Positions 1 through 9,326 of a stretch of DNA of 22,279 nt are shown here, in pieces. The DNA is from Smittium mucronatum. Taxonomy: Eukaryota > Kickxellomycota > Harpellomycetes > Harpellales > Legeriomycetaceae. Below the pieces are notes generated by a model. The model was not told the origin of the DNA. It saw only the letters and a program-made list of their open reading frames with translations, and did not search any database. Numbering within the stretch: the stretch's first letter is position 1; each line of letters opens with the position of its first letter. The DNA lies in contig LSSL01005824.1 of the NCBI GenBank assembly GCA_001953115.1, positions 1-22,279 of the forward strand. The letters are read 5' to 3'. A program made the translations under genes and the position numbers.

Positions 1-1380
1 TTAATTTCCCCCCCATATTCATATTTTTTTCTTTCTCTCTTTTTTTTCCCCCCCCCCCCCCCCTTTCGTGTTGCTCTTTCTCTCTTCCCCTTAAAAATGC
101 ATATGCCCCAAACATGCTATTTCTGGCCGATAGTTTCCTCTTCCACTTATTGGTCCTCTCCTCACACACCTTACCATTTACTCGCCAATAAATATTTGTT
201 TTATGATACAGATACACCAATAGTATAAAATATAAATATAAATAAGGCACTCGCCATTGTCCAATAGTAAGGCCAATACCACCACCATCAATAGCTTCTA
301 GACTATATTGAACTGTGTTCTCTTTCCCATCATTGTTCTTTTTTACTTGGGTAAAAGCAAATTGGGCTTTATAGTGTTTATTATTAATAACCCCATTTCC
401 TCCCAATAGAAATTTGGTCTTGGCTCTTCAACCTACCCCCCCCCCCTAACCCAACCAACCAAAAATCAAAAAATAAAATTCCAAACCCCGTTCTTAAATG
501 TTAATATGGGATTGTGGCGATAGGATTTCGCATTTTTGGTCTGATCACTAAATATTTTATTACTACTATAATTGAACCGTAAACGCAATTTATAAAAAAA
601 TTATTAGTAAAAAATCGGGATTATTCGGGATCGATCTATTTCGAGTATAATTCGGTAATTTTTTTTTTTTATATAAAAAAAAATCGTTTTCAAAAAACAA
701 AAAAAAAAAAAAAATCGGGCAAGACCTCTTATTTTATAGAGCGCTTTATTGAAACTAATTGTTCACTATTTCATAACATGTTGTTGACTATAAAAAACGG
801 AATCAAAACAGGTTTAACCAATTAATATCGATTCCAAAATACCTACATTTTTTTCATTTTAAAATTTCCAAAATGTGTCAGATCATACCAAAATTATAAC
901 TAAAAATTTAGATGAAGTTTTTTATTCTAAATATTTAGCAGTCCCAAAAAAAAAAAAAAAAACCCCCCGTATACTATTTGGTTTAGTTGGATTTAATGAA
1001 AATTATTATTATTATTATTATTATTATTATGTGGATTTCCAGATAAACATATTTGTGCTTCCCAATCTTTATTTAATTTTGAAATCTTGTATAGATACTA
1101 AATACCTTAATCCCTAAAAAAAAAGAGTTAAAATTATGTAAAAATTTTTACTCAAAACAAAAAAAAAAAACAAGTAATAACAGTATGTTTTTACCGTTTT
1201 TTTCCTCTTCTGAATTTATTACTATCGTTTGAGTTAGGTTATGGATGGTTTGTACGGGTAGCAATTTCATCTTTCCACTCACATAATAATAAATATTCAT
1301 TAAATCTAATTAAAAATATTATTATTTATCAGTAACCAGATAAAATAATGTTTCTTCAGAGTTTAATACATGTTTAGTTG
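1..1380. other. Gene-free, low-complexity AT-rich region
   Basis: No coding region is supported here. The stretch holds a pyrimidine-rich tract (1-90) with a 16-base C run at 48-63, a second C run of 11 at 436-446, several long A or T runs (660-720, 940-960) and an ATT microsatellite (1002-1030). The short open frame at 875-1117 is a translation of the A run and the ATT repeat (a poly-Lys then poly-Tyr tract) and is not a gene. Between 193 and 405 there are five CCAAT pentamers, which could mark a promoter of a gene beyond the left edge, but no start or coding sequence is visible. Confidence 0.6.
1002..1030. repeat. (ATT)n microsatellite
   Basis: About ten uninterrupted ATT units. It makes an artificial run of Tyr codons in one plus-strand frame. 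Confidence 0.95.
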
Positions 1381-1384
1381 GATT

Positions 1385-1700
1385 TTTTTTTCTTTTTATA
1401 CGTGATAACTGATAGTTTGTATCAAATATTCCGCTGCTTTCGCAGAATTATTTAATAATAACGTCTTCATACGTTGATCATGATGATTTAGCACTATCAT
1501 ATCCAAGTTTGCCTGTATTACGTGCTTTTTATCTAGGGTTTAATGGTATTAGATACATTTTATTGTTAATTTCTTTTCCGATACTTTGCGACCCAATTTT
1601 AGAACTGTGGCCCTTGTTATCCCTAAAAATACAGGAATACGATCTTTCCTTCGATTAAAAGATACGTTTTTACACAAGGTGTTTATAAAATATTCGATTT
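1385..1700 (-). pseudogene. DIRS copy B: tyrosine recombinase C-terminal end (remnant)
   Basis: The minus strand reads KKARNTGKLGYDSAKSS (about 1487-1545), then a segment ending GIFDTNYQLSRIKRK (about 1385-1440). In DIRS recombinases the same spacing is seen: a KARxxG-type block, a GNWSS-like block, and the nucleophile Tyr inside an xxYxLxR motif. Copy A in this window has the parallel IFNT-stop-YRLTRNSK. The enzyme would insert the circular DNA intermediate by strand exchange through a tyrosine. The GNWSS block is corrupted to FCESS, and upstream catalytic Arg boxes could not be identified. Frameshifts occur between the blocks, so no product is expected. Confidence 0.5.
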
Positions 1701-2349
1701 TTAAGCCTTATAAGTTTCATTTATACACATTTCCTTTCCAGATTACGCATTAATTACCGAAACATTCTCTATTAGAGTTTCATTGCGCGTATACTTTATT
1801 TAAAAAATTATAAAGTTGATGTATGTTATGGTCACTTATAATTTTCTGTCATCAATTATCTCGATCTCACTTGTCCTGAGAAAGTACAGATGGCTATGAG
1901 CCAAAAAAATTGCTTTCAAGTCATTTTTTGATATCCTTTAATTGGTTTCACCTTTTCTTATTTTATATATTAATTGAATAATTTCACAAATTGGTTTGTA
2001 AAATGCTCTTACTATAAATGTAGATAATTTCTTGAAATTCTCTTTTATTATTTTATCGTAACTAAATAATACCGAGTAAATTTTTATTTCAAGAATCGCG
2101 GACTTGTAATTGTTGTATTCAAAGAGTCTCCAAATTAATGCTTCCAGTTTTAGCTACAGATATTTTATAAAACCGAAAACTGTTACTTCTTCTATTTAAA
2201 TCGCAAATTTATATTTACAATGTATAATATTTTTACCCCTATTAAAGTATCTTTTGTTCTTGCAAATGAATCTTGTGTCTTCAAGGATCAAATGGATAAA
2301 ATGTCCAACCGAGAATGCTTATCAACACCTTGCGCGCTTTATTTTCAAG

Positions 2350-2970
2350 ACGTAGGTTACCACGTCTTGTTTCGCATTGTTTCTGGTTTTCTGATTTTCT
2401 GATTTTCAGGTCAGGGATGACTTTTGATAGATGAATCTTGATTTTTAGTGCAATTAAAACGCTACTCAGATCTATTTGCCACGGTGCTCATCTCCAAAAC
2501 GGCTTTAACATAATCTCCGTTATCCAATCCTGAAAGACCTTTTTGATAGTGCGCTGAATCAAATTCCACGGTGAAGCATGTGTGGGCTCTTAAAATAAAT
2601 TAAACTGTGGTTGAAATCATTTATTCTGAATTTTCACGGCAGTATTTCGAACTCAAAAATGTATTCTTTTATTTTTATGTATTTCTAAAATACATGTAGA
2701 TATCTTGAGGACCAAATAATTTTTGAATTCTTTGAGGAAAAAAAAAAAATCCAATATCGAACATTTGTTCTAAAAACTAAGCCTTTATGGGGTTTCCGAA
2801 GAATTTAAAATATATAAACGCAATTTATATTTGCCCTGGTTTCGTTTTAGATTTAGTATATCTATACCGGATCTAATTTATCGAGCATATTGGGAGATCT
2901 GATTCCTTCATTCATTTTACAAATTTTACGGAGGTGTTGTTTCCGCGGTATAAATAAACGACTCTGTAAT
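2350..2970 (-). pseudogene. DIRS copy B: RNase H exit and post-RNase H segment (remnant)
   Basis: On the minus strand, NEGIRSPNMLDKLDP (about 2860-2925) resembles the segment after the ADxLSR end of RNase H in DIRS ORF2, where a W-x-LSP-type motif precedes a DLFA motif. About 300 bases further on, ASPWNLIQRTIKKVFQDW (about 2510-2585) matches the PPWNLI...I-K-I..D pattern that precedes the recombinase. Both lie in short frames separated by stops and shifts. The plus-strand frame at 2220-2402 is a shadow of this region. The assignment would be weak alone, but the order and orientation agree with the recombinase end at 1385-1700. Confidence 0.45.
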
Positions 2971-3373
2971 TTATCTGCGTCATTTTAATATCATATAAAA
3001 TTTAAATTTGCTTTTTGAGCTTAATAGATAGTTTTTATTGTGTCTTTGGCACATTTTTTCTTATCATTGGCTCTGAAAAATAAATATTATACAATAAAAT
3101 TCACTCTAATTTGTGTAAAATTAAACCTGCTAGATACCTGAGGGAAATATCAGGAATATATATTCATTGAATAGATATCTTTTCCAGATCGTTTTTCATA
3201 TAGCTGACTGATAAAAAAATAATTTCGTTACAAAAATTCTGAATTGACCTTAGGGTAGCGTTATTGACATCTAAAAATATCCTGTTAATGAGTCTGCATG
3301 GAATTAGGGTGATTTTCACTGTATTTGTATTTTCGGAAGCGGATTCTCAATACCAGTTAGGCTGGTACAAATA

Positions 3374-3860
3374 TTAGCATCTAAACTGTTGCTGTGCAGC
3401 TAAAGATGAGGCAACGCTAAGCGCACTATTGCTAGTACATCTCTCGCTCTCATCCAGCAGAAACCTCAGGGCAGGTATAACTCCCTTACTACGCCTATCC
3501 ACACTTCGCCCGTTGCTCCCTGTACTGACAACACTAAGTGTTTGTACAGCCCCCACGGTAGGAATGATAGGCGAGAACCTTACCGGGGGGTTGGGATCAG
3601 CAATCAAAGAAAGGCCCATTAAAGAAGAAGTAAGGTATTCCATAACTGGTTCTCCCTCCAAGTTAACCGATGGGTCTAATTCGTCACCCAACGCAAGGAA
3701 TTCCGAAGAGAAGGATACCGAAGTATCACTACCTCTATCATCAGCTACCTCTCACAAAACTTCAACCTCCTGGGAAAACCCATAAGGGTAAGCACCGGAC
3801 TCGACCAACTCATGTTTGTGCATAACCATTCCCGTATCACTATATGAACTATAGCACCCA
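3374..3860 (-). pseudogene. Gag-like retroelement ORF, one internal stop, truncated
   Basis: The minus frame can be followed from an ATG near 3820 (MVMHKHELVESGAYPYG) through one TGA (about 3764) to a stop at 3374; the uninterrupted part from 3691 is 105 codons. The product is acidic to neutral and protein-like, with NLEGEPVMEYLTSSLMGL, then PNPPVRFSPIIPTVGAV, then VIPALRFLLDESE. I do not recognise a catalytic domain. The short acidic N-terminus and the place behind an AT-rich leader with a hairpin suggest the start of a retroelement gag. Base composition is clearly more GC-rich than the flanks and the frame is nearly intact, so it looks younger than everything around it. The opposite strand is also open (3429-3785), but that frame is Ser/Leu/Thr-rich and less protein-like. 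No RT follows it; the element seems cut near 3370. Confidence 0.45.
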
Positions 3861-4135
3861 CTAAACAATAAAACTAAACTAATAAAAAGGACTAATTGGT
3901 AATGATACCGGTCCACGAATAACTAAAATAAAAGTCTATAATAAACAACTAATCAAAACCACACTAGTAAAACTAATAAAGAACAACATAAAATAATTTG
4001 TATTAAAAAGACCGAAATAAATAACTAGACTATACTGCGAATAAATGGAACTAAAAAGAATTATTCAAGCGTGCTAAGACTTTTAGACTATAAAAAGGGA
4101 GTAGCTCCACCTAGGACGAAAACGTGCGTCCTAAC
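3861..4135 (-). other. AT-rich leader or partial LTR upstream of the gag-like ORF
   Basis: About 270 bases of repetitive CTAATAAAA-like, A-rich text on the plus strand (T-rich on the minus strand) lie directly upstream of the gag-like ORF. The outer edge carries a TATAAAAAGG string (about 4089-4098, reading on the plus strand) and a 7-bp hairpin at 4112-4133. The edge and leader could be part of an LTR or the 5' untranslated leader of the same element. No second copy was found in the window, so LTR status cannot be shown. Confidence 0.3.
4112..4133. repeat. Inverted repeat at the outer edge of the leader
   Basis: TAGGACG (4112-4118) pairs perfectly with CGTCCTA (4127-4133) across an 8-base loop, in an otherwise AT-rich stretch. 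It lies at the presumed outer edge of the young retroelement fragment. Confidence 0.8.
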
Positions 4136-4294
4136 TTTTTATTATTTAAAATAATTTTCCTAAGCATGTAAAATTCTTCTTTCCTATATTTATTAGTCTG
4201 GATTTTTTTAAAATGAGTTCACCGAGATTCTTATTAAGAATATCGAAAATATTTTTTCAGTTATCTATATATATAACCAGTAAAACGTTCCTTT

Positions 4295-4676
4295 TGTTTA
4301 CTGAATGAGTTACAAATACACCTTTTTATTGTCATTATTTCAAAAATCAGCAATAGAATAAATGATCTGGTTTCAAAAAAAAAAAAAGCCCTCTTTTTTA
4401 ATTTGGATGAATAATATTTTTTTACAGCTATTTGGCTGTTAATAAAATGTATATTATGTAAAGTATAAAAATAATTTAAATCATTTTATGATTAAATAAG
4501 ACCGAATACTGTTGTTTGATTTTAAAACATGTATAATTTTTCTAGAAATTTCATTCTATTTGATAAAAAACCTCTTCAGTGAAAACCCATTTCAAATGAG
4601 CTATTATGTAACTTTTTCATATTATTATAACTTTTCTTCATAAAGAAAAAACTAAATTATTGTCTTCTACACACCA
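4295..4676 (-). repeat. 3' LTR of the Gypsy element
   Basis: It aligns with 8960-9326. Shared blocks include the text around AGCAATAGAATAAATGATCTG (4350-4371, compared with GGTAATAGAATAAATTATCTG), the CTCTTCAGTGRAAMCCMATT block (about 4572-4591), TTTTTCATATTA (about 4613-4624) and TCTTCTAYAYAACCA-like text at the right edge. With TG at 4295 and CA at 4675-4676 the repeat has the usual TG...CA ends in either orientation. Divergence is strong, with several indels, so exact edges are approximate. Confidence 0.7.
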
Positions 4677-5119
4677 CTCTAATATTTAAACCTATGGGTT
4701 TTCTAGGATAAAGTCTTATTATTCTCAAAAAAAAAGTATTTTTTTGTTTCCATCTTCTTCTGATAAATATATCCTTGAATTATGATTCTCGCAATCTGAA
4801 CTGGTAAAAAATATGTGGCAGTAATTTCTTCGTCCAAAAATACTTTTTTAAGCTTGGTATTCAATATCAATTCTAAGCCATCTATAAAGAAACATTTTTT
4901 TTGATTTCGAATACTTTGCTGTACGGGTATTTATCATCCTTTTATTTTTAAAACTTAATAATTACATTCTATAAATGTAATATACATTTCTATTTTTTTT
5001 TAAATCATAGGGATAATGGATCTCAAGCCAAAAATAAGAAAATAAGGATATTATCATATATTAAAGTTAATCGCTTACATTATCTCTAGAATAAAAACAT
5101 CTAAATTCTTATCTCAATG

Positions 5120-5800
5120 TTTATAATTTTCATTACATATTTTATTCAAACTTTAAGTGATACTCCCATTCATTTTTTTGAAAATAACCATCCAATCAGG
5201 TTGATAATTTATGTTTTTTTTTGTTTATATTTTTTTCCTTCAGATATTCTATGATACGGCTGGTTGTAAAACTCGTCCCTGAATCTGTTATAAAGCGATT
5301 CAGCGGAACATAAACCGAAAATAAATTTGGTCAAAAATTCTAGTGCAGTTTTTGAAATATGGTCGTGGTTTGCTCTTTAATAGAGATATCCTGAAAAAGT
5401 TTACACGACTAATACAACGTATCTAAATCAGAAATCACTCTTGTGGAATATCCCCAAGAGTTCTATATGCCAGGTATAAAATATCCTTGATGTTGAAGAT
5501 TTTCCTCTAAATATTTATAAAGGTTTTACTGAAACATATTTCTGGCATGCTACACATAACTCAACATAATTTTTTATTTTTTATTTCATTTTTAGTATCC
5601 ATAATTTATCTTTAAATAGATCTAGAATAGCTTCCATTACTAGAGTACCATTCTTATCGTGTAGCTAAAAAATTGATTTGTTAAATTGATCTCAATTGTT
5701 ACCATCTGTATCAAGCCTATTCATTTTCTATAAAATTATCCTTCAATAAAAATTATTTTCTTTAAGTCATTTTTAGTCGCCTTTTTTCGATCCTGCTAAC
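5120..5800 (-). pseudogene. Gypsy integrase (broken)
   Basis: The minus strand shows the parts of a retroviral-type integrase in order. The Zn-binding end is CVACQKY (about 5543-5570, the CxxC half of HHCC). The catalytic core begins YTWHIELLGIFHKSDF, then VVLVV-stop-TFSGY, where the first Asp of DD35E should lie before TFSGY and a stop now stands. FITDSGTSF follows (about 5265-5300), the second catalytic Asp box, then IIEYLKEKNI. Near 5160-5190 KMNGSIT corresponds to the region of the catalytic Glu (usually NGxxER), and the Glu is not evident. The enzyme would process the LTR ends and join them to target DNA. Several frameshifts and stops rule out function. Confidence 0.75.
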
Positions 5801-5839
5801 TTTTCTGTCTCCTTATACACACCATCATTATCAGTCTCA

Positions 5840-6420
5840 AACAGGAAAATAAATTAGTTGCTAGAAAAGTAGTCTGAGACTACATTATCTTTTCCAGGAT
5901 GATTTATTATAATAAAATGGTACTCTTTTAACATAGCAGTTCACCATTAATGTGCACTGTGGGTACTAAAATATGTAGGGGCTAGATACGGCGGAATTTT
6001 TTGTATAAATACTCAACGGATGACCCCAAATATATTAAATTATGCTTTTAAATACGCCTATAATCTCTAAACCTTCGATTTCGTATAATGAATAGTTTAT
6101 TTCCACGTGTAACGCTTTTCTGGATTCGTTTTTAAGGGGTTTTTTTTATAAAATCTCCATTTAGTTGTCTCAAAACATCCAGTATAGCAAAGAGGAATGC
6201 GTCTTCAGAGAGTAGAAATTTTCTATATCATCGAGGTTTTTTTTATCTTTTTTCCACATAATATTACAGAATTAACATAACTGAAAGTATCTTTTACTCG
6301 TATGACCAATCAAAACTAATATTTTTTAACTAAAGATTGTATAAGCTCTATCTTTTTTTATAGATGTGGAATGAACTTTCTGAAATAAGTAATTGATCCT
6401 AATAAGGACCTTTTATCTTT
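5840..6420 (-). pseudogene. Gypsy RNase H and connection (broken)
   Basis: Downstream of the RT thumb (LLGSITYFRKFIPHL, about 6370-6415), the minus strand continues to the exit of RNase H. MLKEYHFIIINHPGKDNVVSDY (about 5865-5930, described only by its key parts LKEY and PGKDNVVSD) is the counterpart of the PGKxNxVADALSR end of Gypsy RNase H. The final ALSR is eroded. The domain would degrade the RNA strand of the RNA-DNA hybrid. The middle of the domain is too shifted for its acidic residues to be assigned with confidence. Confidence 0.7.
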
Positions 6421-7182
6421 AAAATATCTTGTAGGCCTCATATATTCTACTATTTTAACCTTATTAGGGTCGTTCTATACACCCTTAAGTATTATTAAAA
6501 TTCCTAAACATCTAAAGTCGTTTTTAAATAAATGATATTTTTCTTGGTTTAGACTCATATCGCTGTTATAAAGAGTTTCGAAAAACATTTTTAAACTATC
6601 CATATTTTACTTTTTTGACTTGGAGAATATTGATATATCATATAAGTACACCACCGGTCATAAATGTTTGAAAGAATATAGGATTTTTTCCATGATTCAG
6701 GAGAAATGCTCTGGGTCATTTTAAAGCCAAAATAAAAGTAAATTAAATCCACAATTGGCAAAACGTGACAGAGATTCCGTGTATTTTATTTAATATTCTT
6801 CCATTTGACATTTCTAATATCTAGAAATGCAATCTAATTTAGAATAGAATTTTTTAACTACTAATTTATCGATGCAATCATAGATTCTAGGAAAAGGGAA
6901 ATTTTATCTTGAAATTAGTTTGTTTGTCTTTCGATAATCCACAAATAATCTATATTCTCAATTGGGATTTTGGACTAACTGGATAGGAGATGTACAAGCA
7001 GAGTGAGATTTACTGGTTATCACTTTCTCTTTAATTTTTGTTATTTTATTCTGCACTATTCCCTTTTCCTTCTCAGAATACTTTCTAATTCCGCATCCAG
7101 GTGGCTTATAATATTCAGGGACGTATATTTTATTATCCCATTTTTTTATTAATCTGATGTCTCCTAATTGTTTTGGAAACAA
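6400..7182 (-). pseudogene. Gypsy reverse transcriptase (broken)
   Basis: The 74-codon minus frame 6958-7182 holds the entry to the RT fingers, ending CTSPIQLVQNPN. It is followed, after a stop, by EYRLFVDYRKTNKL (about 6918-6958), the FCVDYRKLN box of Ty3/Gypsy RTs, and then the FPxPRI-like and SKLDC boxes (about 6845-6905). The GLKNDPEHFS box reads, in a shifted frame, near 6700-6730. The active site reads VVYLYDISIFSKSKK, so the usual YxDD is YLYD (6637-6648): the first Asp of the pair is Tyr. The thumb follows with DPNKVKIVEYMRP. Stops and frameshifts separate these blocks. This RT would copy the element RNA into DNA. Confidence 0.85.
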
Positions 7183-7439
7183 CTAATAATGGCTTCCTGT
7201 TAGTTTCTTTAATTATATGGATATAATATTGTCTTCCAGCGGAATTATTGTGTCAGATTATTAAATTGAATCAAATCTGACCACGTAAAATAAACATATA
7301 GATTACTCCTATTCATAATATTTGAATCTTTGGTTTCTGATTCGTCATCATCTCCTGGAAAATTTATATATTCTAAGGCAATTTCTCCTAATTCTTCTTT
7401 TATAAAATCTTTAATATGTAAATAGACGGTATATAATTT

Positions 7440-7745
7440 TTTACCTTAAGCTGGGATTTAAGAAGATATATTCGCAATCCAAATTAAACTTAATCACAAA
7501 TAGATCGTCCAAAAATAATAGTATTGTAACGGCATGATATTTGAGTCATTCCACCGACATTTTGACATGAAATTTTTATTTTATTTCAATGCCACTTCCT
7601 TGTGATGATTGGATTCTGATATTCTGCTTTAATTATTCAATTGAAATGCTTAGTTTATCAAATATTTCGGGGCTTATAATTGATTATAAAGCATAATTAT
7701 CTATAAATACCGATAGTATTTAACACCTATATCGGACCATTATTT
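7440..7745 (-). pseudogene. Gypsy retropepsin-like aspartic protease (broken)
   Basis: A minus-strand frame reads VFIDNYALYSII-like text (about 7680-7725; observed VFIDNYAL, stop, SIISPEIFDKLSI). It corresponds to the FIDTGATxSIIS entry of retropepsins, with the DTG triad now DNY. Further on, ILLFLDDLFVIKFNLDCEY (about 7460-7530) matches the ILGxDFLxKFN flap-to-helix segment seen before RT in Ty3/Gypsy polyproteins. Its position between gag and RT supports the call. The protease would cleave the Gag-Pol polyprotein. The lost Thr and Gly of DTG and the stops make it inactive. Confidence 0.55.
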
Positions 7746-7839
7746 AATCTGGTATTTTTTTTCAGCTTTAATTTTTCTGGTGTGATTTTCTGTATATAAG
7801 ATCTTCTCGCTATGTTCACATTTTAAAGACTTTACTTTG

Positions 7840-8800
7840 AGGTTTGTTTTTTCTTAAGAGTTTTTTATGTGCGGAAAATGCGTTCCCAATAGTCGGGGGT
7901 TCTGCAGTTTCAAATATCCAATCAAAATATACTTTTTGTTCCCTTCTTGCTAATCTATTCTTCTTTTTGAGTTTTATTTTTTCCTAAGTGACTCTTATTC
8001 ACGATTCTTGGGGATTCAGTTAGTTCTGAAATAAGATCATCAACACTTTTTAGCTTTAAATCATAGTTTACTAAATACAAAACATGGATGTGATTATCTG
8101 CTTGAATCGCATATATTGCTAATAATACACGTTCTTCTTTTGTTTTATTCGATCTCCCTAGCTTTTTTTTGAATTTTTTGAGGGTTTTTTTTGAAAATAT
8201 CTGGAAAAATGTTCCATCTGTCAGCAGTAATGAAACTTTATAAATTTAGATGATTTTTTTTTCTTATATGAGAAACTTCATTCCACTCAGTAATTTTTTA
8301 ATATCTGTAATTTCATTTCGTTCGACATTTTTTTATAATTTATATTGTATTTCTGTAAAATTATATAACCTCATTGCTTTAGTAGCACTGAAACCTAACT
8401 TCCATTTTTTCAAAGTGCTTACTAGTTTTTCATTAATTGTAAAAAGCGAGGAGTATTTATGTTGAACTTAAACTATTTTCCAAAATTCTATGTCAGTTGA
8501 GTCTATCCTATTAAGATAGGTTTTTATCAACCATTTTCGAGTATAAATTTCGGTTTTAATATTGCTGATAAAATTACTAAAATATTTTTTAAAGTCGCCA
8601 CAGCTCTGATTCTCATATTTCTCCATATTTTCTAATTATAGAATACATCCGACTTTGTTATCCACCATATTAGAAAATTTAGACTTAAGCTCTTCCAAAT
8701 ATCAGAAAATTTTTACTTATTAGTTTCTTCAATTTTTCCAATTCAAAGCGCCACTTTTCTGCGCCTCCTAGAAACCAAGTTCTCAAAAAAAAAAATCGTG
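7840..8800 (-). pseudogene. Gypsy gag region (broken)
   Basis: The minus strand from about 8800 down carries Lys/Glu-rich helical text typical of gag. Examples are ELKSKFSNMVDNKVG (about 8650-8695), then NQSCGDFKKYFSNFISNIKT (about 8555-8615) and WLIKTYLNRIDSTD (about 8490-8535). Near 7870-7915 NCRTPDYWERIFRT looks like an eroded CCHC zinc knuckle (C..CGxPxHWxxxC), with its His changed to Tyr and its last Cys lost. The region lies between the 5' LTR and the protease, where gag belongs. The plus-strand frame at 8250-8465 is a shadow. The assignment rests mainly on position and composition. Confidence 0.5.
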
Positions 8801-8939
8801 TCTTCTTCTGACTAATTTTTTAGTATATGACGTCTTGAAAATTACTAATTCAGGTTTCAGCCCCGCGTTACCCATCTCCTTTCAACCAAAACTTGGTAGG
8901 AAGGACTTCAAATATGAAAGAAATGAAATGAGGCTCTTA

Positions 8940-8959
8940 ATATAAATGAATATCATCCA
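8940..8959 (-). promoter_or_regulatory. Putative primer-binding site
   Basis: Directly inside the 5' LTR, the minus strand begins TGGATGATATTCA. TGG is the usual start of a primer-binding site complementary to a tRNA 3' CCA end. Which tRNA it matches cannot be told here. Confidence 0.4.
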
Positions 8960-9326
8960 TGTTTCCATAATTATTTGCAAATAAATCTGTTTATTCACTC
9001 AGTTTCGGAAATCGGTAATAGAATAAATTATCTGATTTCAAAAAAAACCCCTGAAACCTCATTTTTGCTTTGGATAAATAGTGGCTTTTTATCGAGATTG
9101 GGCTTTTAATAAAATAAATTTTATTTAAATCATTTTTGCGTTGAATAAAATAGACCCTTGTCGATCGATAATAAATTCCTGTAGACTTTCTATAGACATT
9201 AAATTCGATTGAAAAAAAAACTCTTCAGTGGAACCCAATTTCAAATCGGGTATTCTGGAAATTTTTCATATTAATGATAAATTTTCTGCATAGAGGACAG
9301 AATAACCAATTTTCTTCTATATAACC
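8960..9326 (-). repeat. 5' LTR of the Gypsy element
   Basis: This is the partner of the LTR at 4295-4676. The left edge TGTTT and the right edge ACCA give TG...CA ends. It holds the same ordered blocks as the other LTR, with scattered substitutions and a few indels. Length is about 367 compared with about 382. As the 5' LTR of a minus-strand element it would have carried the promoter, but no convincing TATA box was picked out. Confidence 0.7.

Larger units (their letters stand above)
1385..3240 (-). mobile_element. DIRS-like retrotransposon copy B, highly decayed remnant
   Basis: On the minus strand, three blocks read in the order expected for the 3' half of a DIRS element. First comes RNase H-like sequence with its exit segment (about 2820-3240). 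Next is a block with the SPWNLIQRTI motif (about 2500-2600), like the PPWNLI motif that follows RNase H in DIRS ORF2. Last is the end of a tyrosine recombinase (about 1385-1700). The frames shift repeatedly and are full of stops, so this is an old fossil. No RT catalytic box and no terminal repeats were found. The upstream end appears cut near 3240-3370, where the gag-like fragment begins. Domain calls rest on my reading of short motifs, compared with the better-preserved copy at 14703-18972. Confidence 0.5.
4295..9326 (-). mobile_element. Ty3/Gypsy LTR retrotransposon, decayed but full length
   Basis: An element of about 5.0 kb reads on the minus strand. Two related LTRs bound it, and between them the minus strand carries gag, aspartic protease, reverse transcriptase, RNase H and integrase in that order, the order that defines Ty3/Gypsy elements. 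All coding parts are broken by stops and frameshifts, and the two LTRs have diverged visibly by substitutions and indels, so the insertion is old. Both LTRs can be framed as TG...CA, and the base run directly inside the 5' LTR on the minus strand starts TGG, as expected for a tRNA primer site. No matching target-site duplication was seen at 4290-4294 versus 9327-9331. Confidence 0.85.

Noticed and set aside
875..1117. 80-codon plus frame with poly-Lys and poly-Tyr
   Set aside because: It is the translation of an A run and an ATT microsatellite; no family signal.
2220..2402. 60-codon plus frame
   Set aside because: It lies antisense to the DIRS copy B remnant, whose minus-strand motifs are more convincing.
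3429..3785. 118-codon plus frame
   Set aside because: The opposite minus frame is more protein-like and has an upstream ATG and leader; the plus frame is Ser/Leu/Thr-rich shadow text.
4089..4098. TATAAAAAGG as a promoter of a plus-strand gene
   Set aside because: No plus-strand coding sequence follows it; downstream lies only the Gypsy 3' LTR and AT-rich DNA.
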